Below are positions 42,926 through 51,201 of a stretch of 64,000 bases of DNA, piece by piece (the stretch's first letter is position 1; each line of letters begins with the position of its first letter). The notes beneath the pieces are model-generated. The model was not told the origin of the DNA and did no database searches. It saw only the letters and a list, made by a program, of their open reading frames with translations. Origin of the DNA: DASVNK01 sp036383895 (GTDB taxonomy: Bacteria > Verrucomicrobiota > Verrucomicrobiia > Limisphaerales > SXQI01); assembly GCA_036383895.1 (NCBI GenBank), contig DASVNK010000018.1:1-64000 (forward strand), read 5' to 3'. Both the position numbers and the translations under genes were made by a program.

Positions 42926-43399
42926 ATGAGACATACCATTTCGGTTTTGGTGGAGAATAAGTTCGGCGTGCTCACGCGCATCGCCGGGCTTTTCAGCGGG
43001 CGGGGTTACAATATCGATACGCTGAACGTCGCGCCCACCCAGGATCCCAACACCTCGCAGATGACCATCGTCACGCGCGGCGACGACGCCACGTTGGAAC
43101 AGATCGTCAAGCAGCTCAACAAACTTGTGGACGTGTTGAAGGTCACCGATTTTCGCGAAGGCGAGTATGTCGACCGCGAGTTGGTGCTCGTGAAGGTGAA
43201 TGTCGATTCCAAGAGCCGCGCCGAAGTGATGCAGATCACCGATATCTTTCGCGCGAAGATTGTCGACGTGCAGCCCAAGACGCTCACGATCGAGATTACC
43301 GGCGACGAAAGCAAAGTGGAGAAGTTCCTCGAACTGATGAAAACTTTCGGCGTGGTGGAACTAACCCGGACCGGCAAAGTCGCCCTGCCGAGGAGTTAA
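42926..43399 (+). CDS. ilvN: Acetolactate synthase small (regulatory) subunit
   Basis: A 157-residue ACT-domain protein. The start HTISVLVENKFGVLTRIAGLFSGRGYNIDTL is the valine-binding ACT domain of IlvN/IlvH, followed by the C-terminal domain (VNVDSKSRAEVMQITDIFRAKIVDV). It activates and gives valine feedback to the catalytic subunit IlvB in the first step of Val/Leu/Ile synthesis. IlvB is not encoded next to it, which is unusual, because ilvB-ilvN-ilvC is the common order. Expression is probably under the attenuator just upstream. ilvC follows after 83 bp. Confidence 0.95.
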   Translation: MRHTISVLVENKFGVLTRIAGLFSGRGYNIDTLNVAPTQDPNTSQMTIVTRGDDATLEQIVKQLNKLVDVLKVTDFREGEYVDRELVLVKVNVDSKSRAEVMQITDIFRAKIVDVQPKTLTIEITGDESKVEKFLELMKTFGVVELTRTGKVALPRS

Positions 43400-43410
43400 T
43401 CAAGAAATTA

Positions 43411-43465
43411 ACCACAGAGACAGAGAGAGCACAGAGGTAAGGTTCTTTTCCGTGTCCTCTGTGGT
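43411..43465. repeat. Intergenic CACAGAG-type repeat between ilvN and ilvC
   Basis: ACCACAGAG (43411-43419) pairs exactly with CTCTGTGGT (43457-43465). Between them CACAGAGG and GAGAGAG phrases repeat. This kind of ACCACAGAG sequence is a known-looking dispersed intergenic repeat in many bacteria. A related, reversed piece (CTCTCTGTGCCTCC) lies at about 31279-31292. Confidence 0.55.
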
Positions 43466-43482
43466 GAAACGAACCAGATTTT

Positions 43483-44508
43483 ATGCCCGCAAAAGTATAT
43501 ACAGATAAAGATGCAGATTTGAACGTGCTGAAAGGCAAGACGCTAGCTGTGCTTGGTTTCGGCTCGCAAGGCCACGCCCATGCGCTGAATCTTAAAGAGA
43601 GCGGCTGCAACGTCATCATTGGCCTCTACGAAGGCTCGAAATCCATTCCCGTCGCGAAGGACAAGGGGTTCGAAGTTTATCCGACCGCGGAAGCCGTGAA
43701 GCGCGCGGACGTGATTTTCGTCGCGTTGCCCGACACCAAGCAGCCGAAGGCTTACAAGAAGGACATCGAGCCGAACCTCACTAAAGGCAAAACGCTGCTC
43801 TTCTCACATGGTTTTTCGATTCATTTCAAGACGATCGTTCCGCCGAAAGAAGTGGATGTGATCCTCGTCGCCCCGAAAGGGCCGGGCCATATTGTGCGCC
43901 GCCAGTTCACCGAAGGTAAAGGCGTGCCGGCGTTAATCGCGGTGTATCAGAACCCGAGCAAGCAGGCCAAGAAAGTGGCGCTCGCTTGGGCTAAGGGCGT
44001 CGGCGGCACGCGCGCTGGCGTGATTGAAACAACCTTCAAGGAAGAGACTGAGACCGATTTGTTCGGCGAACAGACAGTTCTTTGCGGTGGTCTTTCCGCA
44101 CTGGTTCTCGCCGGTTACGAAACGTTGGTTGAAGCCGGTTACCAGCCCGAGATGGCTTATTTCGAGTGCTTGCACGAGTTGAAACTCATCGTGGACTTGA
44201 TGAACGAAGCGGGCGTGAGCGGCATGCGCTTCTCAATTTCCGAAACGGCGAAGTGGGGCGACGTGAGCGTCGGTCCGAAGATCGTCGACAAGGGCGTGAA
44301 GAAACGCATGAAAGAGCAGCTCAAGGAAATCCAGAACGGCAAGTTTGCCAAAGGCTGGGTTAAGGAATACGAGACGGGGTACAAAAAGTACAACGCGCTG
44401 CTCAAAGCGGGAGAGAAACACGACATTGAGAAGGTCGGCGCACGCCTCCGCTCGATGATGCCGTGGATGCAGAAGCGCTCGATCAAGGGCGCGCAAGCTT
44501 CCTATTGA
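43483..44508 (+). CDS. ilvC: Ketol-acid reductoisomerase
   Basis: A 341-residue class I enzyme for the second common step of Val/Leu/Ile synthesis, using NADPH and Mg2+. Visible parts are LAVLGFGSQGHAHALNL (cofactor fold), KGPGHIVRRQF, DLFGEQTVLCGG (Mg2+ ligands), and ECLHELKLIVDLMNEAG with SISETAKWGD in the knotted C-terminal domain. Second gene of the ilvN-ilvC unit, ending at a strong terminator. Confidence 0.96.
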   Translation: MPAKVYTDKDADLNVLKGKTLAVLGFGSQGHAHALNLKESGCNVIIGLYEGSKSIPVAKDKGFEVYPTAEAVKRADVIFVALPDTKQPKAYKKDIEPNLTKGKTLLFSHGFSIHFKTIVPPKEVDVILVAPKGPGHIVRRQFTEGKGVPALIAVYQNPSKQAKKVALAWAKGVGGTRAGVIETTFKEETETDLFGEQTVLCGGLSALVLAGYETLVEAGYQPEMAYFECLHELKLIVDLMNEAGVSGMRFSISETAKWGDVSVGPKIVDKGVKKRMKEQLKEIQNGKFAKGWVKEYETGYKKYNALLKAGEKHDIEKVGARLRSMMPWMQKRSIKGAQASY

Positions 44509-44551
44509 GCGATTTCGCCGCGGTTGAATACGCGGAGTTCCGTGGAAAAGA

Positions 44552-44590
44552 CCCGCCAGCCTTTCGAGGTTGGCGGTTTTTCTTTTTTTT
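44552..44590 (+). terminator. Intrinsic terminator after ilvC
   Basis: CCGCCAGCC (44553-44561) pairs with GGTTGGCGG (44568-44576) around a short loop, followed by TTTTTCTTTTTTTT. Confidence 0.88.
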
Positions 44591-44675
44591 CGTCCGTTAC
44601 AAAAATGCGTCCCAATCGTAGGTCGTTTTGTCTCGCGAGCGATTGAGCCGAGGAGTAGGTTTTTGCTGAACGGTT

Positions 44676-46103
44676 ATGAACTACGCGAGCTACAAAGGCC
44701 TGCCGATGCTGGCGGGGCTGTGCACGATGGAGGAGGCCGCTAAACCGGGGCTTTCGGTGGAAGAATGCGTGACACGGCTGAAGCGATATCACTACGCCCT
44801 GAAGCGGCTAAGCCAGATCTTCATCGGCCGCATTACTTCGGAACCGATTTATGAACTAAAGAGCGCGTTCAGTTTGCACGGTCATTACTGCGCGGAACAC
44901 GTCAGCGAATTGCGCAAACGCGTGGGTGAGATGCGCGAACCGCCGCTTGGGTTAGAGATCGTTCCCGACGAAAACCTCGGAATCTTTTTCGATGAGATCC
45001 TGAGTGCGCCCGCAACGGAGGCGTTGCTGTTGGGAATTTATGAAAAGGCGGTGCCGGCGGTGATTCGGGGATTAAAACGCCATCGCGAGCAAACGAATCC
45101 GCTAGCGGACGCGCCCTCGAGTCGGTTGTGTCGGTTCGCGCTGGTGGAGTTGGAAGACCTGGAGAAGTTCGGGCGCGAGGCGATTACGAAGTTGGTCGAT
45201 GCCGAACAGCGCGAGGAATGGAAGGACTGGTTCAATTTACTGGATCGATTGTTAGCGGCCGCGGGTGATCTCGATGGGACTCAAAGGAAGCCTGCGCCGA
45301 ATGGGACAAATCTGGAGCGGCAGTTTTCCGCGAAAAGTTACAAGTTCGATGGTTTTCCGAAGCGCGACGAACGGTTTCCCGATCCATACAACATGGGGGT
45401 GAACGCGGAAGTTTTTCTCTACGACGAGAATTTCCCGGCGAACGCGAAGACGTTGATGATGTTTTACAAGCGACTGCGCGAGATCGATGTGCCGGAGATG
45501 ATGGCGAGCATCATCACGGAAACAGAAGGGAAGCCGTGGTCGTACTATCGCGATATGATTCGGCAACTCTGGGACGAGGCGAGGCACGCGATGATGGGCG
45601 AGGTTGGGTTCGTGAGCGCCGGAGTCGATTGGCGGAAGGTGATGGTGAACTTCACCTGGTCCATGGCGTTGAACACTCAACTCAAACCCATCGAGCGGCA
45701 TGCGGTGCTTTATTTTATCGAACAGGGATTGATGCCAAAGACGGGGAAACGATACGAGTGGGAGGTGGGGGTGGCGTCGAAGAATCCGCTGGCGGCGACG
45801 TTCCAGGATTATGATTGGGCGGATGAAGTGTTGCACGCGCGGATCGGGCGCGATTGGTATCTGAAAGAGTTCGATGATCCGAAGCAGGCAGTGAAATACG
45901 GGGACGATTGCTGGTCGAAGGTCCTGATGGGGTGGGAAGAGTGGCGGAAAAAAGGGCTGACGGAGCATCGAAACTGGTGGCCGGAAGTTTACAAAGAAGC
46001 GTGCGCGCGCTGGGGTGTAAAGCCGGATCAGAAGGTGCTCGCATATAATACGAGTTACCGCGAGGTGCGTGCGGATTTGAAAAATTTGGCGGTTTCGGGA
46101 TAA
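44676..46103 (+). CDS. Ferritin-like diiron-type protein, unknown function
   Basis: A 475-residue soluble helical protein. Motifs fitting a ferritin-like four-helix metal site are CAEHVSELRKRV, WDEARHAMMGEVG (ExxH spacing) and WADEVLHARIGRDW (ExxxH), with a Trp-rich C-terminal part. It resembles DUF455-like and other uncharacterised ferritin-superfamily proteins. Length is greater than oxygenases of this kind, and the substrate is unknown. It stands alone between ilvC and doxX. ATG 44676 lacks a clear ribosome-binding site; GAGGAG lies about 20 bp upstream. Confidence 0.6.
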   Translation: MNYASYKGLPMLAGLCTMEEAAKPGLSVEECVTRLKRYHYALKRLSQIFIGRITSEPIYELKSAFSLHGHYCAEHVSELRKRVGEMREPPLGLEIVPDENLGIFFDEILSAPATEALLLGIYEKAVPAVIRGLKRHREQTNPLADAPSSRLCRFALVELEDLEKFGREAITKLVDAEQREEWKDWFNLLDRLLAAAGDLDGTQRKPAPNGTNLERQFSAKSYKFDGFPKRDERFPDPYNMGVNAEVFLYDENFPANAKTLMMFYKRLREIDVPEMMASIITETEGKPWSYYRDMIRQLWDEARHAMMGEVGFVSAGVDWRKVMVNFTWSMALNTQLKPIERHAVLYFIEQGLMPKTGKRYEWEVGVASKNPLAATFQDYDWADEVLHARIGRDWYLKEFDDPKQAVKYGDDCWSKVLMGWEEWRKKGLTEHRNWWPEVYKEACARWGVKPDQKVLAYNTSYREVRADLKNLAVSG

Positions 46104-46191
46104 TTGCGCTGAGCTGTTGGAGGTTTGATTTCGAATGGGATTGCTATCGAGCGGCACAAATGTGCCGTTGGAGTTTGTAGTTAGATATAGA

Positions 46192-46653
46192 ATGAAAAAG
46201 ATTGGTTCGTTGTTGAGGCTGGAGTTTTTGCCATCGAGTGTTGATCTCGGTTTGTTGGTGCTGCGGGTGTGGTTGGGGGCTTCGATGCTGCTGTTGCACG
46301 GGTGGGGCAAAGCTGCAGGCGGTGAGAAAATGATGCGCGGGTTTCCGGATCCACTCGGCGTTGGAAATCAGGCGAGTTGGGGGTTGGCGGTGTTTGGGGA
46401 AGTGATTTGCGCGGCGTTGCTGGTGCTGGGGTTGTTCACTCGATTTGCGGCGCTGGCGAGTGCGATCACGATGGGCGTGGCGTTCTTCATTGTGCATCGA
46501 ATGGTGCTGAGCGGTTCAAATTCCGGTGAGATGGCGTTCATTTATTTGGCGGGATTCGTGGCGATCTTCTTGGCGGGACCGGGACGATTTGCGTTGGATG
46601 GGAAGTCGAAAAGTTCGGCGCCGAAGAAACCCAGGCCGGTAGCAAAGGATTAA
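46192..46653 (+). CDS. DoxX-family membrane protein
   Basis: About 153 residues with four membrane helices. It has the DoxX start VDLGLLVLRVWLGASMLLLHGWGKAAGG and FGEVICAALLVLGLFTRFAALAS. ATG 46192 is preferred; a longer frame from ATG 46135 would pass through GGCACA/TGTGCC (46153-46166), a perfect hairpin that could instead lie in the leader. DoxX proteins are thought to be quinone-linked or thiol redox membrane subunits. It ends one base before the phosphotriesterase homologue, so the two are co-transcribed. Confidence 0.82.
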   Translation: MKKIGSLLRLEFLPSSVDLGLLVLRVWLGASMLLLHGWGKAAGGEKMMRGFPDPLGVGNQASWGLAVFGEVICAALLVLGLFTRFAALASAITMGVAFFIVHRMVLSGSNSGEMAFIYLAGFVAIFLAGPGRFALDGKSKSSAPKKPRPVAKD

Positions 46654-46654
46654 T

Positions 46655-47659
46655 ATGCGCGCGCGAAGTTTTGGAGCTTTGGGCTTGATCATGGCCGCAC
46701 TGGTTTGTGCCAGTGCGGCCGAGCGGGTGTTGATGACGACGGCTGGGCCGATTAAGCAGAACGCGGCGGGGATCATTTTGCCGCACGAGCATTTGTTCAC
46801 GGATTTACGCGGGCCGGATGCAGCGGGTTATGGGGAGGCGGATGGGGCGGAGGTGATGCGCGTGATGGTGCCGCTACTTGAGGATGCGCGAAAGGCCGGC
46901 GTGGAGACGTTGATTGAATGCACGACGATTGGGGTGGGCCGGAACGTGCCGATCATCGCGGAGTTGGCGCGCAGGACGGGAATGCAGATCGTGGTGCCGA
47001 CGGGGGTTTATGGACGGGCCAATTTTGCGCCGAAGAAATATGCGGAGATGAGTGAGGACGAGTTGGCTCGTTGGATGATCACGGAGGTGGTGGTGGGGAT
47101 TGAGGGGACGGGAGTGCAGGCGGGATTCATCAAGACCGCAGCGAGCGAGACTGAGTTGCGGCCGCTGGAGGTGAAGTTTCTGCGAGCATCGGCGCGTGCT
47201 TCGAAGGCGACGGGTGTCGCGATTGCGAGCCACACGACGAGCGGCGCGATAGCACGGAAGCAGGTGGATATTCTCAAGAGCCTCACGGTCGATGAAGACC
47301 GGTTTGTGTGGGTGCATGCGCAGGCGGAGAGCGACTTCGAGATTCACAAGGAATTGGCGAAGCGTGGGGTTTATATCGAGCTGGATTCGGTGGGGAGTTC
47401 GGAAGCGGAGGATGAGAAGATTTTGAAGATCATTCAGGCGCTAATTGCGGAGAAGTTGGAAGATCGGATTCTCATCTCACAGGATGCGGGCTGGTATAAC
47501 CCAGGGCAGCAGAATGGCGGGAAGCAGCGGGGTTTTGCGGGGCTGACGAAGAGCTTTGTGCCGAAGCTGAAGAAGGCTGGGATAACGGATGCGCAGGTTC
47601 GGAAGCTGACGCAGGAGAATCCGTTTCGGGCGTTTTCGATGACCCAACGGGCGCCGTAA
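46655..47659 (+). CDS. Secreted phosphotriesterase-family amidohydrolase
   Basis: A 334-residue protein with a signal peptide (LGLIMAALVCASAAE). The binuclear metal site reads LPHEHLFTD (HxH), AGFIKTAAS (bridging Lys, often carboxylated), IASHTTSG (His), FVWVHAQ (His) and LISQDAGW (Asp), as in the phosphotriesterase/lactonase-like family. Natural substrates of such proteins are usually lactones or phosphoesters. Export to the periplasm and pairing with DoxX are unusual. It ends before the shared terminator at 47679. Confidence 0.85.
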   Translation: MRARSFGALGLIMAALVCASAAERVLMTTAGPIKQNAAGIILPHEHLFTDLRGPDAAGYGEADGAEVMRVMVPLLEDARKAGVETLIECTTIGVGRNVPIIAELARRTGMQIVVPTGVYGRANFAPKKYAEMSEDELARWMITEVVVGIEGTGVQAGFIKTAASETELRPLEVKFLRASARASKATGVAIASHTTSGAIARKQVDILKSLTVDEDRFVWVHAQAESDFEIHKELAKRGVYIELDSVGSSEAEDEKILKIIQALIAEKLEDRILISQDAGWYNPGQQNGGKQRGFAGLTKSFVPKLKKAGITDAQVRKLTQENPFRAFSMTQRAP

Positions 47660-47678
47660 AGAGAAGTAGCTCCAAGAA

Positions 47679-47705
47679 AAAGCCGCTGGGGAGACCAGCG
47701 GCTTT
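47679..47705. terminator. Bidirectional terminator hairpin
   Basis: AAAGCCGCTGG (47679-47689) pairs exactly with CCAGCGGCTTT (47695-47705) around a five-base loop, with A/T-rich flanks. It separates the convergent phosphotriesterase and ppdK genes and can serve both. Confidence 0.88.
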
Positions 47706-47725
47706 CGAATTGGTTAGGCGGCTAA

Positions 47726-50533
47726 TTAGCGGCGCTTGGCCAGCAGTTTTTTCACTGGCTTGACCAGGCGGGAGGTGACTTTGCCGTTGGACTTGGTCTT
47801 ACCCTTGGCGGATTTTTGCGTGTCGGCGATCGCGGCCTGGGCGGCGGCGAGGCGGGCGACTGGGACGCGGAAGGGCGAGCAGCTTACGTAGCTGAGGCCG
47901 AGCTTGTGGCAGAACTTCACGGAATCGGGATCGCCACCGTGTTCGCCGCAGATGCCGAGCTTGATGTCAGGACGGCTCTTGCGGCCTTTCTCAATCGCGA
48001 TCTGCATCAACTGGCCAACGCCGGTCTGGTCGATGGTGGCGAACGGGTTGCGTTTCATGACTTCAGCTTCCTGGTAAGGCCCGAGGAACGAGCCGGAATC
48101 GTCTCGGCTCATGCCGAGCGTGGTCTGCGTGAGGTCGTTCGTGCCGAAGCTGAAGAACTCAGCGGTCTGCGCGATTTCGTCCGCGGTGAGAGCGCCGCGC
48201 GGAACTTCGATCATTGTGCCGACGGAATAGGCGAACTTCACTTTTTTCTCGGCCTGCACCTGGCGGGCGGTTTCGTGAACGATTTCGACCTGGAGATCGA
48301 GTTCGCGTTTAAAGCCGACGAGCGGGATCATGATTTCAGGACGGGCTTTGATGCCTTGCTTGGTCGCATCGGCGGCCGCTTCGAAAACGGCGCGGGCCTG
48401 CATGCGGGTGATTTCCGGATACTTGATGCCGAGACGGCAGCCGCGGAAACCGAGCATGGGGTTGAACTCGTGCAGTTCGTGCACGCGGTTCATGATCTTC
48501 TCGACCGGGATGCTGAGCTTGCGGGCGAGATCCATCTGCTGCTCCTTGCTGTGCGGCAGGAATTCGTGCAGGGGCGGATCGAGGAAACGGATTGTGGCCG
48601 GGAATCCCTTGAGCGCCTTGAAGATGCCGTGGAAATCCTCGCGTTGATACGGGAGGAGCTTCGCGAGGGCGGCTTCGCGGGCTTCGAGGTTATCGGCGAG
48701 AATCATTTCGCGCATCGCGTCGATGCGGTCGCCTTCGAAGAACATGTGTTCCGTGCGGGTGAGACCGATGCCAACCGCGCCGAACGCGATGGCGTTCTGG
48801 GTTTGCTCGGGATTATCCGCATTGGTGCGAACCTGGAGCTTGGTGACTTTCGAGCACCAATCCATGAGCTGCTTGAAGCTCTTGAATTTCTCGGTGGCTT
48901 GCGCCTGCTTGTCGCCGTTCAAAAGACCCGCGATGATTTCCGAAGGAGCGGTTTTGATTTGGCCCGCGTAAACGGTGCCGGCGGTGCCATCGATCGAAAG
49001 GAAGTCTTCGCCTTCTTTATAGGTCGTTCCTTTGACGGTGATGGTCTTCTTGTCGTAATCGATTTCGAGTCCGGCCGCGCCGCAAACACAAACCTTGCCC
49101 ATCTGCCGGGCGACGAGCGCGGCGTGCGAGCTGACACCACCGCGAGCGGTGAGAATGCCTTCCGCGGCGATCATGCCGCGCAAATCTTCCGGAGAAGTTT
49201 CGATGCGGACGAGCAGCACTTTTTCACCTTTTTCGGCCGCGACGACGGCTCGATCCGCGTTCATGTAAATCTTGCCAGAAGCAGCGCCAGGACCCGCGGG
49301 AAGACCAGTGGCGATCACTTCCGCCTTCTTCACTTCGTTCAGGTCGAACACTGGAGCGAGGAGTTGCTCGAGCTGATCGGCTGGGTTGCGCATGATGGCG
49401 GTCTGCCAATCGATGAGCTTCTCCTTAACCATGTCCATGGAGAACTTGAGCGCGGCCATGGCGGTGCGCTTGCCGTTCCGCGTCTGGAGCATGAACAGCT
49501 TGCCTTCCTGAATAGTGAACTCGACGTCCTGCACGTCTTTGAAATGCTTCTCGAGAGTTGCACGGACGTTGAGCAATTCCGCGTAAGACTTGGGCATCTT
49601 CTTCTTGAGCTCGAGGACGGGCTCTGGAGTGCGGACGCCAGCGACGACGTCTTCGCCCTGGGCGTTGATGAGGAATTCGCCGTAGAATTCGTTCACGCCG
49701 TTCGCGGGGTTACGGGTGAAGGCTACGCCGGACCCGGAGGTTTCGCCGGTATTACCGTAAACCATGGCCTGCACGTTGACGGCAGTTCCCCACTCCGAAG
49801 GGATGTTGTATTTGCGGCGGTAAACGATCGCGCGGTCATTCATCCAGGAACCGAAGACCGCGCCGGCTGCGCCGCGAAGCTGATCCCACGGATCGTTCGG
49901 GAACACTTTGCCGGTGCGTTCCTTGACGAGCGCTTTGAAACGCTTCACCAGTTCCTGCTGGTCTTGCGCGGTGAGCTTCGAATCTTCGAGATCTTCGTGA
50001 TACTTCTCGTGCTTGAATTCGTGAATGACCGTTTCGAAGGGCTCGTGATCTTCGCCTTCGCGCTTTTGCACGCCGAGAACGACGTCGCCATACATCTGGA
50101 TGAAACGGCGGTAGCAATCCCAGGCGAAGCGTTCGTTCTTCGTGGCCTTGGCGAGTGCGAGAACGGAGTCGTCGTTGAGGCCGAGGTTCAAAATGGTGTC
50201 CATCATGCCGGGCATGGAATCGCGCGCGCCGGAGCGGACCGCGACGAGGAGGGGCATGCCGTCACGCGCGCCGAACTTTGCGCCCATGATCTTTTCCATG
50301 TTCGTGACGCCCGCTTCCATCTGGCCCTGGAGCTCCTTCGGATAAGTGCGCTTGTGGGCGTAATAATAGGTGCAGACTTCGGTGGTGATGGTGAAGCCGG
50401 GAGGGACCGGGAGACCGATGCGGGTCATTTCAGCGAGGTTGGCGCCCTTACCGCCGAGAAGGGCTTTCATGGAACCATCGCCATCGGCCTTTTTGTTGCC
50501 GAAGAGGTAAACGTATTTAGCTGCTTTAGCCAT
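47726..50533 (-). CDS. ppdK: Pyruvate, phosphate dikinase
   Basis: A 935-residue enzyme that interconverts ATP + phosphate + pyruvate with AMP + PPi + PEP. The N-terminal ATP-grasp part starts KALLGGKGANLAEMTRIGLPVPPGFTI; ~430-480 is the swivelling domain with the catalytic His in RGGVSSHAALVARQMGK; the C-terminal PEP/pyruvate barrel has GIGLTRTEHMFF and FSFGTNDLTQTTLG and LGICGEHGGDP. The C-terminus adds a Lys-rich tail (TQKSAKGKTKSNGKVTSR and following), longer than usual. Possible promoter at 50595-50622. It allows gluconeogenesis or PPi-linked glycolysis. Confidence 0.95.
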   Translation of the reverse strand: MAKAAKYVYLFGNKKADGDGSMKALLGGKGANLAEMTRIGLPVPPGFTITTEVCTYYYAHKRTYPKELQGQMEAGVTNMEKIMGAKFGARDGMPLLVAVRSGARDSMPGMMDTILNLGLNDDSVLALAKATKNERFAWDCYRRFIQMYGDVVLGVQKREGEDHEPFETVIHEFKHEKYHEDLEDSKLTAQDQQELVKRFKALVKERTGKVFPNDPWDQLRGAAGAVFGSWMNDRAIVYRRKYNIPSEWGTAVNVQAMVYGNTGETSGSGVAFTRNPANGVNEFYGEFLINAQGEDVVAGVRTPEPVLELKKKMPKSYAELLNVRATLEKHFKDVQDVEFTIQEGKLFMLQTRNGKRTAMAALKFSMDMVKEKLIDWQTAIMRNPADQLEQLLAPVFDLNEVKKAEVIATGLPAGPGAASGKIYMNADRAVVAAEKGEKVLLVRIETSPEDLRGMIAAEGILTARGGVSSHAALVARQMGKVCVCGAAGLEIDYDKKTITVKGTTYKEGEDFLSIDGTAGTVYAGQIKTAPSEIIAGLLNGDKQAQATEKFKSFKQLMDWCSKVTKLQVRTNADNPEQTQNAIAFGAVGIGLTRTEHMFFEGDRIDAMREMILADNLEAREAALAKLLPYQREDFHGIFKALKGFPATIRFLDPPLHEFLPHSKEQQMDLARKLSIPVEKIMNRVHELHEFNPMLGFRGCRLGIKYPEITRMQARAVFEAAADATKQGIKARPEIMIPLVGFKRELDLQVEIVHETARQVQAEKKVKFAYSVGTMIEVPRGALTADEIAQTAEFFSFGTNDLTQTTLGMSRDDSGSFLGPYQEAEVMKRNPFATIDQTGVGQLMQIAIEKGRKSRPDIKLGICGEHGGDPDSVKFCHKLGLSYVSCSPFRVPVARLAAAQAAIADTQKSAKGKTKSNGKVTSRLVKPVKKLLAKRR

Positions 50534-50594
50534 AAATCAAATGTCAGTAAAAATTCAATTTCTTGGGGAAAATCCGCACGAAACCGAGCGCGGG

Positions 50595-50622
50595 ACTTTA
50601 ACAAACGCCCCCCTTGTGTCAA
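50595..50622 (-). promoter_or_regulatory. Likely ppdK promoter
   Basis: On the minus strand TTGACA (50622-50617), 16 bp, TAAAGT (50600-50595). The start would be near 50588, with a leader of about 55 nt to ATG 50533. Confidence 0.5.
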
Positions 50623-50661
50623 CGGAAAGGCCGACGCGGGAGAGATCGAAAGGGGCACAAC

Positions 50662-50691
50662 CCCGAATGGACGGGAATGAACCCGAATTGA
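50662..50691 (+). repeat. Three-unit CCCGAAT-type repeat
   Basis: CCCGAATGGA, CGGGAATGAA and CCCGAATTGA follow in tandem. They match the three CACGAAT units at 54881-54910 in order and spacing, with the same orientation. Confidence 0.45.
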
Positions 50692-50859
50692 GGGGAAGAA
50701 TGAACGAGCGGCCGATGCCACAATGCCCGAAATCAGGTCGGTAGCCGGAGGATATTGCCAAGGACTTGCAACGGACCTGGTGATTTGAAAGTTTTTGTGT
50801 GTGCTGTGTGTTCATAAAGTTGTAAGAAGTTGATGGTTAGTTGTTAAAGGGTTTCGAGG

Positions 50860-50958
50860 CTGTGTGTGCGCTGTGTGTGTGTTGTGTGTGAGCTGTGTGT
50901 GAGCTGTGTGTGAGCTGTGTGTGCGCCGGGTGTGCGCCGGGTGTGCGCGGGTGTGCGG
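50860..50958 (-). repeat. 11-bp tandem repeat array B (inverted to array A)
   Basis: About nine 11-bp units: on the plus strand CTGTGTGTGCG, CTGTGTGTGTG, TTGTGTGTGAG, two CTGTGTGTGAG, CTGTGTGTGCG, two CCGGGTGTGCG and one with a deletion. Read on the minus strand, this is the same unit family in the same order (CCGG-type first, then CAG/CAA-type) as array A at 31317. The minus-strand downstream flank (TTTATGAACACACAGCACAC) also matches A's flank. Confidence 0.85.
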
Positions 50959-51143
50959 CGGTGTGAATTCCTTTGTGGTTGGAGTTGCGGGTGCTGCGTC
51001 GAGAGGGAGCAACGATGCGCGGCGATTTGGCATGGTTGTTCCGTGTTGATTGAGTTTATTCGGACCGAGTCTCTTCATGGCGCAGTTTCTTTCCAACTGA
51101 TGAAGAGCCGGCGACGTACGCAGTTCAGGCGTCGTCTTTATGC

Positions 51144-51201
51144 GGGGGTGAATGGAAATTCGCTTCCGAGCGAGGTTCTATTCAACCACGTGCCGTTCTT
51201 C
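51144..51201 (+). repeat. Dispersed repeat, copy 2 (partner at 421)
   Basis: GGGGTGAATGGAAATTCG and ATTCAACCACGTGCCGTTC are the conserved blocks shared with 421-475. The DNA up to about 51600 is gene-free and probably belongs to the same element: it has GC-rich palindromic phrases (CCTCCGGGACGCG, CCCTCCAGGGTG, CCCTCCGGATG). A 77-residue frame at 51438-51671 is not convincing. Confidence 0.55.

Noticed and set aside
47816..50680. A 954-residue open frame antisense to ppdK
   Set aside because: Composition is extreme (Glu/Ala/Gly/Val/Phe-rich, no domains) and it mirrors the codon bias of ppdK on the other strand. The dikinase has all family motifs.
50812..51096. 94-residue minus-strand frame over array B
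   Set aside because: Same reason as for array A: it is the translation of an 11-bp repeat.
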